Below are positions 58,472-64,000 of a DNA stretch of 64,000 bases, in pieces. The stretch spans positions 1-64,000 of the forward strand of contig CAJXSF010000001.1 in NCBI GenBank assembly GCA_913061515.1. Direction: 5' to 3'. The DNA comes from an uncultured Gammaproteobacteria bacterium. Lineage in GTDB: Bacteria > Pseudomonadota > Gammaproteobacteria > Pseudomonadales > Pseudohongiellaceae. A model generated the notes under the pieces. That model saw nothing but the letters and a program-made list of their open reading frames with translations. It did not search any database and was not told the origin of the DNA. The translations under genes were made by a program, and so were the position numbers. Each line of letters starts with the position of its first letter. Position 1 is the stretch's first letter.

Positions 58472-61400
58472 TTGCGATTCCGGGCTGTGTTAGGCATCTT
58501 TGTAGTGTGTTTGGGCTATCTATTGCCAAGCACTGTGCAAGCACAAGAAAACCAGCGGGTCGTGCTACAACTGCAATGGGAGCATGAGTTTCAATTTGCT
58601 GGTTACTACGCCGCGCAATGGCAAGGGTTCTATAGTGATCAAGGCCTAGATGTCGATATAAGGTCTGCCTTTAACGAAGACTTGCAATATATATCTCCGC
58701 TTGATCAAGTCCTTACTGGTGCTGCCGATTTCGGTATTGGCGGCATTGAAATATTGGTCGCGCGCGGTCAAGGTGAAGATGTTGTCGTCCTCACTCCCGT
58801 CTATCAAAACTCTCCTTTTTCGGTTTTAAGTTTAGAGACCACTGGAATCGAATCTCTGCAGCAATTGAGTCAACTGCGCATAGCTGCCGGCCAGAGCATT
58901 TACACACAAGTGCAATTAGAAGCCATGTTTCTATCTGTTGGGATTGATCCTGCTCAGGTAGATTTCGTTACCGATGACGCCACGATTGAAACTCTGCTTG
59001 ATGGTAAAGCGGATGCGATTATTAAATATGATATATCAGCACTATACCGCGCCAGAGAGTTGGGAGTATCGCTAAATACTCTGCATCCGAAAGATTATGG
59101 CGTCAATTTTTACGGTGACGTTCTCTATACGACGCAAGCAGTGATCGATAGGGACCCAGAGTTAGTCCAAGGATTTGTGCGCGCAAGTCTTGAGGGTTGG
59201 CGTTATGCCCTTGAGAACAAAGCCGATACCGCGGACAAGATCTCAACGCAATTGCCGCGTTTTCGATATGTGTTCAACAATACTTTTGACTACAATGTTT
59301 TATTTGCAGAGCGAATAGATGACTACCTGCTTTTTCCCCTAGTCCCCCTTGGTCACAATCAAAGAGAGCGTTGGGAGACGTCGTATTTACTTCTTGACCA
59401 GCTAGGATTGATTGAACAGGCGTTTAGTATAGAGGAGCTGCTGAGCCCTATTGAGCCCATCGACGACAACACAAGCTTTTCTGAAGTGTGGCGGTTACTT
59501 GGTGTTTGTGTATTTGCCTTATTGATCCTTGTGGTGTTTGTTCGCAGCTCATTAATCCGATGGATACTAGCGATGCCATTGCTCTTTTTTATTGGCGAAC
59601 AACTAATCGAGTTGCGCTATCGAGTACTTTTAGAGGATGAACAACGAATCAATGTAGCCGAAAGGCTTAGTTCGGTGCGTTATCAGCTAGAGAGCCGACT
59701 AGCCAATAATTTATCTCTGATTAATGGGCTTGCAGCGTTCGTTGCAGCAAAGCCTGACTTTACCGATCGCGAGTTTGAAACTTATGCGGCGACAGTCATC
59801 GAGCGTGAACCAGCACTAATCAATTTGGCGATCGCTCCAAATCTGGTCATAAGCAATATCTACCCGCTTGCAGGTAATGAGCGCGCGCTAGGGCTTAATT
59901 ACAATGAGAACCCAGAGCAATACTACGCGGTTCAGCGCGCCGTGCTTACCGGTTCCCTAGTGATCGCAGGGCCTGTCAATCTAGTACAAGGAGGGACCGC
60001 ATTTGTCGGGCGTGCGCCGGTATATATCACCGATAGCGCTGGGCAGCGTACGTTGTGGGGTATTGTTTCTGCTCCTATATCCACTACGAATATTTATTCT
60101 GAAAGTAGCTTATTTGACCCCAGTACAGGCCTGAATATCGCCATTCGAGGGCGCGATGGTCTCGGGGAAGACGGGGAGGTCTTCTTTGGCGAGGAGGCCG
60201 TATTCGCTAATCCTAACGTGGTGACAATGCCCGTAGTGCTCGGTGGTGGGACGTGGCAGCTTGGTGCCTATGAATTACAAGATATCACGGTTAACAATCG
60301 CAGTATTCTCCTGTTGCGTTCAGTGACCGCGATTCTATGTGTACTGTTTATGATTGCTGTTTTCCTTCGCTCACGGGCAAAAATTAAAGAAGAAGCCTAT
60401 GAGCAGCTAATATTTAGAAATGAACAATTCTTAAGAGAGGTAGAAACAGTCTCCCATGTTGGTGGCTGGAGACTCGATTCCCAGGGCGTTTTCACTGAGG
60501 TTTCTGATCAATGTATGCAGATTCTTGGAGTCTCCTCTGGTGCCGGCGTCCTAACCTTAGATGAGGTTTGTGCCCAGTACACAGATGAGACGGGCAAGAT
60601 GCTGCGAATGCTGCTTGACCGTGCTAAGCAAAATAGCCATAGCTTTGATACCGAGCTGCGGCTAGAAAGAGTCAATAAAGGCGAGACTTGGCTGCATATT
60701 CGTGGCGAGATGCTTAATTTGTCTACCGGCAGGGAGTTGGTTGGCGCTATTCAAGATATTACAAAAGCCAAGGCTGCCGACAAGCTAATTGAGTATCAGG
60801 CAAATTATGACGCGTTAACGGGGCTTGCTAATCGAAGTTTGCTGCGTGATCGATTGAATAGCGCCTTGGCGATGTCGAGACGCGCAAATACGAAGCTCGC
60901 AGTGCTGTTTATCGATCTCGACAACTTCAAATCAGTGAACGACAACCTAGGGCATGACGTTGGTGATGAGGTGTTAGTTGAGGCTGCCTCGCGGATCAAG
61001 CACAGCGTTCGCGAAGTAGATACAGTGGCGCGATACAGTGGTGATGAGTTTATTGTGGTTTTGCGAGACGTCTACTCGGAGTCTGCTGTATGCCGGATTG
61101 TTGATGAAGTCGTCGCAAAGGTGGGTGAATCATTCAAGGTCGGAACCCATAAAATCTACTGTGGTGCTAGCGTTGGTATTGCCTTTTATCCTGATGATGC
61201 GACAGATTCGGAGACTTTGATCATCAAGGCTGACCAAGCCATGTACGAGGTCAAAAAGGCCGGGCGAAATGGTTGGCAGTTTTACACGCAAGAAATGCAA
61301 CGCAAGTCTGAGAAGCGCCATAGTTTGTATAATGAGCTTGTGGCCGCGATTAAAAACGGTGAATTAGGTGTCTATTACCAACCAATTTATAGCTACAAAG

Positions 61401-62089
61401 AGCAGTGCATAGTAGGGTGTGAAGCCTTGGTGCGTTGGCGCAGGCCTGATGGTAGCTTCATTGCTCCAGATGAATTTATCCCGCTTGCCGAAGAGAGTGG
61501 CTTAGTGATTCGTATTGATCACTTTGTTTTGAAAACTGGCCGTAATTTTATTAGTAGCCTTAATACAGAATACGGGCTAAATATCGGGATCTCAGTGAAC
61601 GTCTCAACTCGATTGTTGTATATGCGAGATGAGTCCTCGCAGGCGTGGTTCTATGAGATCAAAGCGCCAGGCAATGTGCCGATTACCGCTGAGATTACTG
61701 AGCGCGTGTTGGTTGAAGATGCTACCAGGGCATTGCAAGTATTAAATGACTTGAGTGCGTCGGGTGTGCAGATCTCGATTGATGATTTTGGCACAGGTTA
61801 TTCAGGGCTAAGTTATCTATCTCGTTTTCCTGTAAATGTGTTTAAAATTGATCGCTCGTTTGTCGACAAAATTGGCAAGCTAAAGACAGAGGAAGCACTG
61901 ATTGAAACGATGTTGCTGATGGCCGAAAAACTACAAATAAAAGTAGTGGCTGAAGGTGTAGAAACCCAAGAGCAACTCGAATTCTTGCGCCGTCTGAATT
62001 GTGACTATGCGCAAGGTTATTTCATTGGCAAACCGATGCCGGCAGATCAGTTTCGTAAGCACCTTCTTGACAGCTTGTCAGAGAATTAA
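58472..62089 (+). CDS. Membrane GGDEF/EAL protein with NMT1 and CHASE sensors
   Basis: 1205 residues. Signal peptide (1-24), a periplasmic NMT1/ThiY-like binding domain (about 28-245), two adjacent membrane segments near 343-375, a CHASE-like periplasmic domain (about 385-560), a membrane segment near 610-630, a PAS-like domain (about 650-770), GGDEF (SGDEF at 856-860, preceded by an RxxD inhibition site) and EAL (EAL at 984-986, DDFGTG later). Both catalytic sites look intact, so it could make and break cyclic-di-GMP. NMT1 domains bind thiamine-pyrimidine-type ligands. The start is TTG 58472 with GGAGAAGG upstream. Confidence 0.9.
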   Translation: MRFRAVLGIFVVCLGYLLPSTVQAQENQRVVLQLQWEHEFQFAGYYAAQWQGFYSDQGLDVDIRSAFNEDLQYISPLDQVLTGAADFGIGGIEILVARGQGEDVVVLTPVYQNSPFSVLSLETTGIESLQQLSQLRIAAGQSIYTQVQLEAMFLSVGIDPAQVDFVTDDATIETLLDGKADAIIKYDISALYRARELGVSLNTLHPKDYGVNFYGDVLYTTQAVIDRDPELVQGFVRASLEGWRYALENKADTADKISTQLPRFRYVFNNTFDYNVLFAERIDDYLLFPLVPLGHNQRERWETSYLLLDQLGLIEQAFSIEELLSPIEPIDDNTSFSEVWRLLGVCVFALLILVVFVRSSLIRWILAMPLLFFIGEQLIELRYRVLLEDEQRINVAERLSSVRYQLESRLANNLSLINGLAAFVAAKPDFTDREFETYAATVIEREPALINLAIAPNLVISNIYPLAGNERALGLNYNENPEQYYAVQRAVLTGSLVIAGPVNLVQGGTAFVGRAPVYITDSAGQRTLWGIVSAPISTTNIYSESSLFDPSTGLNIAIRGRDGLGEDGEVFFGEEAVFANPNVVTMPVVLGGGTWQLGAYELQDITVNNRSILLLRSVTAILCVLFMIAVFLRSRAKIKEEAYEQLIFRNEQFLREVETVSHVGGWRLDSQGVFTEVSDQCMQILGVSSGAGVLTLDEVCAQYTDETGKMLRMLLDRAKQNSHSFDTELRLERVNKGETWLHIRGEMLNLSTGRELVGAIQDITKAKAADKLIEYQANYDALTGLANRSLLRDRLNSALAMSRRANTKLAVLFIDLDNFKSVNDNLGHDVGDEVLVEAASRIKHSVREVDTVARYSGDEFIVVLRDVYSESAVCRIVDEVVAKVGESFKVGTHKIYCGASVGIAFYPDDATDSETLIIKADQAMYEVKKAGRNGWQFYTQEMQRKSEKRHSLYNELVAAIKNGELGVYYQPIYSYKEQCIVGCEALVRWRRPDGSFIAPDEFIPLAEESGLVIRIDHFVLKTGRNFISSLNTEYGLNIGISVNVSTRLLYMRDESSQAWFYEIKAPGNVPITAEITERVLVEDATRALQVLNDLSASGVQISIDDFGTGYSGLSYLSRFPVNVFKIDRSFVDKIGKLKTEEALIETMLLMAEKLQIKVVAEGVETQEQLEFLRRLNCDYAQGYFIGKPMPADQFRKHLLDSLSEN

Positions 62090-62102
62090 TAACTGTCACA
62101 TC

Positions 62103-62126
62103 TTTGTAGGAATATTTGTAGGAATA
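62103..62126. repeat. 12-base tandem duplication
   Basis: TTTGTAGGAATA occurs twice in direct succession, just after the GGDEF/EAL stop codon. It may be a simple slippage product. Confidence 0.8.
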
Positions 62127-62211
62127 CTGAATCCCCTCAGAATTAATTTGCGTCTGAACGGTCAATAACTAATATATATTGTGATTATCCCGTTGCTTGC
62201 CTCTCGAACCG

Positions 62212-62239
62212 TTGATCATTATTTGCCCTCCACTATAAG
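62212..62239 (+). promoter_or_regulatory. Candidate promoter of the acyltransferase gene
   Basis: TTGATC (62212-62217), 16 bases, TATAAG (62234-62239). The transcript would have a leader of about 130 bases before ATG 62379. Confidence 0.45.
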
Positions 62240-62241
62240 CT

Positions 62242-62252
62242 GAACATAGTTC
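62242..62252. promoter_or_regulatory. Palindrome GAAC-ATA-GTTC at the transcription start
   Basis: Perfect 4-base arms around ATA, lying right after the -10 box, where a repressor or activator could act. Too short to name a regulator. Confidence 0.35.
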
Positions 62253-62378
62253 GGCACCACGACACGTGCGTTTTGCGCTGCGTTGTGCTGACAACATCAA
62301 CTCAAAGGCCGCTTTTCCCTGTGTTTTTCATAAACACTTTTGACCTTTGTGAATTCAGTTTGTATTAGAGGAATTATC

Positions 62379-63224
62379 ATGACTGCACAAACAGTAGTAA
62401 GCCCAGTAGCACCTTCTCATCCACTTCCAATTCAAATGCGTCAAGCAAAACGCTTGATAAAAAAACCGCTTATTGAGCAATCGTCGACGCCAATGTTGAA
62501 CGAGATGATTAAAGAAAAGTTGGGTGAAGACTATCAATTGAAAACGTTTTTTGGCGACGAAGTCACTCATATAGACGAAAGGACAATTGACGACTTAGCC
62601 GATTGTTATATGAATGTGTTTAATGAAAGCTGGGGGGAGTCGTGGACTCACAGTTCAGCAAAAAGCGAAATCACTCATAGCCTGCGCAGTGACCCTGAGC
62701 GAATTCCTTTAATCTCCTTGCTTTATAAAGGTGAGTCGATCATCGGGTTTTGCTGGGTTCTGCTTATGCATAAAAGCGCTATGAGTAAGGAGCACGATAT
62801 GCCTTGGGAGCTATCTGATTCGGAAAAAAATAATGGCATGAGCATCTCTAACTACTGGTTAAGTGAGGTGGTCAAGAAAGACAGAATTATGTTTATCAAG
62901 GAGCTTGGCGTTCTTAAGGAATTCCGGCAGGTGGTTTCGCCATTCCTGTCGATCCCAATTTTGGAGCGTTCCGCTCAAATGGGCTATGATGTGGGGTTCT
63001 TATGGACAAATGTAAACAGTAAGGCCTTTAAGTGGGGCTTGGGCGTAGGGTACTCGCCAGTGCATTTCTTCATTACAAATAACTTATTGTTGATGTATGG
63101 CAGTGTTCAGGGCTCTTTAAAGGCCATGCGTAATGTGGTCGAGGCTTCATTTAGCAAGCAAAGTCAGTACTATATGATCAACAATATCAACAAGTACTTG
63201 TTAAAAGGAGAGGCGCGAAACTGA
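62379..63224 (+). CDS. GNAT-like acyltransferase
   Basis: 281 residues from ATG 62379, preceded by AGAGGA; a TTG at 62340 is the alternative. The first 65 residues form an extension, then a GNAT-fold core: DLADCYMNVFNESWGE, the central strand ESIIGFCWVLL, the acyl-CoA-binding stretch FIKELGVLKEFRQ followed by helix PFLSIPILERSA, and a late GLGVGYSPVHFF strand. No substrate is recognised. The gene is followed by a membrane sensor and preceded by a cyclic-di-GMP enzyme. It may modify a protein or metabolite, or make an acyl signal. Confidence 0.6.
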   Translation: MTAQTVVSPVAPSHPLPIQMRQAKRLIKKPLIEQSSTPMLNEMIKEKLGEDYQLKTFFGDEVTHIDERTIDDLADCYMNVFNESWGESWTHSSAKSEITHSLRSDPERIPLISLLYKGESIIGFCWVLLMHKSAMSKEHDMPWELSDSEKNNGMSISNYWLSEVVKKDRIMFIKELGVLKEFRQVVSPFLSIPILERSAQMGYDVGFLWTNVNSKAFKWGLGVGYSPVHFFITNNLLLMYGSVQGSLKAMRNVVEASFSKQSQYYMINNINKYLLKGEARN

Positions 63225-63268
63225 TAGCGATTAGACTCACTGACCCTTCGAGTTACTAGGATTGGGGA

Positions 63269-63296
63269 ACCACTGGAGATGTAATGCTCCAGTGGT
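63269..63296 (+). terminator. Hairpin between acyltransferase and sensor genes
   Basis: Perfect 10-base arms ACCACTGGAG (63269-63278) and CTCCAGTGGT (63287-63296) with an 8-base loop. No T tract follows, so it could be an mRNA processing or attenuation element rather than a terminator. Confidence 0.45.
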
Positions 63297-63331
63297 AGTG
63301 GGCTGCTGCCGAATAGTTTCGACTTAGGGCT

Positions 63332-64000
63332 ATGAATTATATTTTTATCCCTAACGCCGTAGCTTTGCTGATCCTTGGCTTGTTCACTTGGCGACAAAAC
63401 CCCAGTAGGTTGTCGGCGACCTATTTGGTCACGAATGTCGCTGTGGCGGTCTGGGCCTTGTGCTACATGCTGTTGCACGAGTTTCAACACCTAGTGCCAG
63501 TGAATCTAGTGTCGCAGATACAACTTGTTGCGGCGCTTACGTTTGCTAACGGGCATTTCGATATTAGTTTGCGTTATCCGGACCCGAAAAGGCTTCCTGG
63601 GCCATTTCTGCGAAGGCTGAATTACACTGTTTTTGCCGCTTTAGCGGTGCTGATCGTCTTTTCAGATGTGGTATCGGTGGCGGTACTACAAGAGGGCAGT
63701 GTGGTATTTGTCGATGGACCTGGGTATACGGTCTATGCACTCTATTTGATGCTATTGGGCATCTTAGTCATCGCAAACCTCATTATCAGCTACCGGCGCT
63801 ACCCAAGTTATCGCATAAGAATTGGGTATATGTTGGCTGGTTTAGCGCTTTTTATAGCATTTGGGATCATTTTCGACCTAGTGCTGGTGGTTATGGGCAA
63901 CTATGACTGGCTTGTGCTAGGCCATTTAGGTTCTGTGTTCCCTTCGTTATTCTTCGCCTACGCCTTTAGTAAATACGACTTGCTTGATATGCGTATGGTG
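63332..64000 (+). CDS. N-terminal part of a 7TM-type membrane sensor, cut by window end
   Basis: 223 codons without a stop reach the window edge. There are about seven hydrophobic segments, beginning at the N-terminus (YIFIPNAVALLILGLF) and ending in FFAYAFSKYDLLDMRMV, the pattern of the seven-helix sensory region at the N-terminus of many histidine kinases and GGDEF proteins. The output domain is off the window. The ATG at 63332 has only a weak AGGG upstream. Confidence 0.6.
   Translation, partial: MNYIFIPNAVALLILGLFTWRQNPSRLSATYLVTNVAVAVWALCYMLLHEFQHLVPVNLVSQIQLVAALTFANGHFDISLRYPDPKRLPGPFLRRLNYTVFAALAVLIVFSDVVSVAVLQEGSVVFVDGPGYTVYALYLMLLGILVIANLIISYRRYPSYRIRIGYMLAGLALFIAFGIIFDLVLVVMGNYDWLVLGHLGSVFPSLFFAYAFSKYDLLDMRMV

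Overview
The window is a chromosomal segment of a gammaproteobacterium. The gene order glnE-waaF-waaC-waaG-waaP ... hldE ... waaA ... tolC-thiC ... nudF-DUF1249-cpdA-yqiA-parE-parC follows, from memory, the backbone of the Pseudomonas chromosome. Dedicated-sortase regulators (PdsR/PdsS), a RpoE-ChrR photo-oxidative stress module and DUF2868/DUF3482 proteins point to an aerobic, probably marine member of Pseudomonadales sensu lato. Genus cannot be told from the sequence. No rRNA, tRNA, CRISPR array, phage or insertion sequence was seen. The first 49 bases are Illumina Nextera adapter, not genome, so the left edge is an artificial contig end inside an uup-like gene.

Layout. 50-657: broken 5' part of uup (minus). 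784-12955: gspE-like ATPase, then glnE running into a tightly overlapping LPS inner-core operon (waaF, waaC, waaG, waaP, a tandem-domain sugar kinase, a carbamoyltransferase). 12952-16174 (minus): a GT-C membrane glycosyltransferase, an LpxL-type lipid A acyltransferase and a voltage-sensor potassium channel. 16326-24335: hldE, chrA, sppA, an aldo/keto reductase plus FAD oxidoreductase pair (minus), and waaA. 24354-36591: an accessory block with a class D beta-lactamase, M20 peptidase, pepQ, cupin, GST, tesB, a lipocalin-like protein, the DUF2868/DUF3482 pair, an SGNH esterase and hemH. 36646-41434: tolC (minus), thiC and a DAHP synthase. 41485-45898: GST, pdsR-pdsS, DUF2889. 46039-50926: an exported protein, cfa, DUF1365 and NTF2-like genes transcribed away from rpoE-chrR, with two matching ECF-type promoters between them. 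51054-58350: ppiC, nudF, DUF1249, cpdA, yqiA, parE, parC. 58472-64000: a multidomain cyclic-di-GMP enzyme, a GNAT-like acyltransferase and the start of a multi-pass membrane sensor cut by the window end.

How the genes work together. HldE makes ADP-heptose, WaaA adds Kdo to lipid A, WaaC and WaaF add heptoses, WaaG adds the first outer-core hexose, and the kinases and carbamoyltransferase decorate the core; the LpxL-like enzyme acylates lipid A. The rpoE-chrR block is a self-contained singlet-oxygen/membrane-lipid response. The right end carries signalling genes: a periplasmic-binding GGDEF/EAL protein and an acyltransferase beside a membrane sensor, which is the most speculative but most interesting candidate for an undescribed signalling unit.
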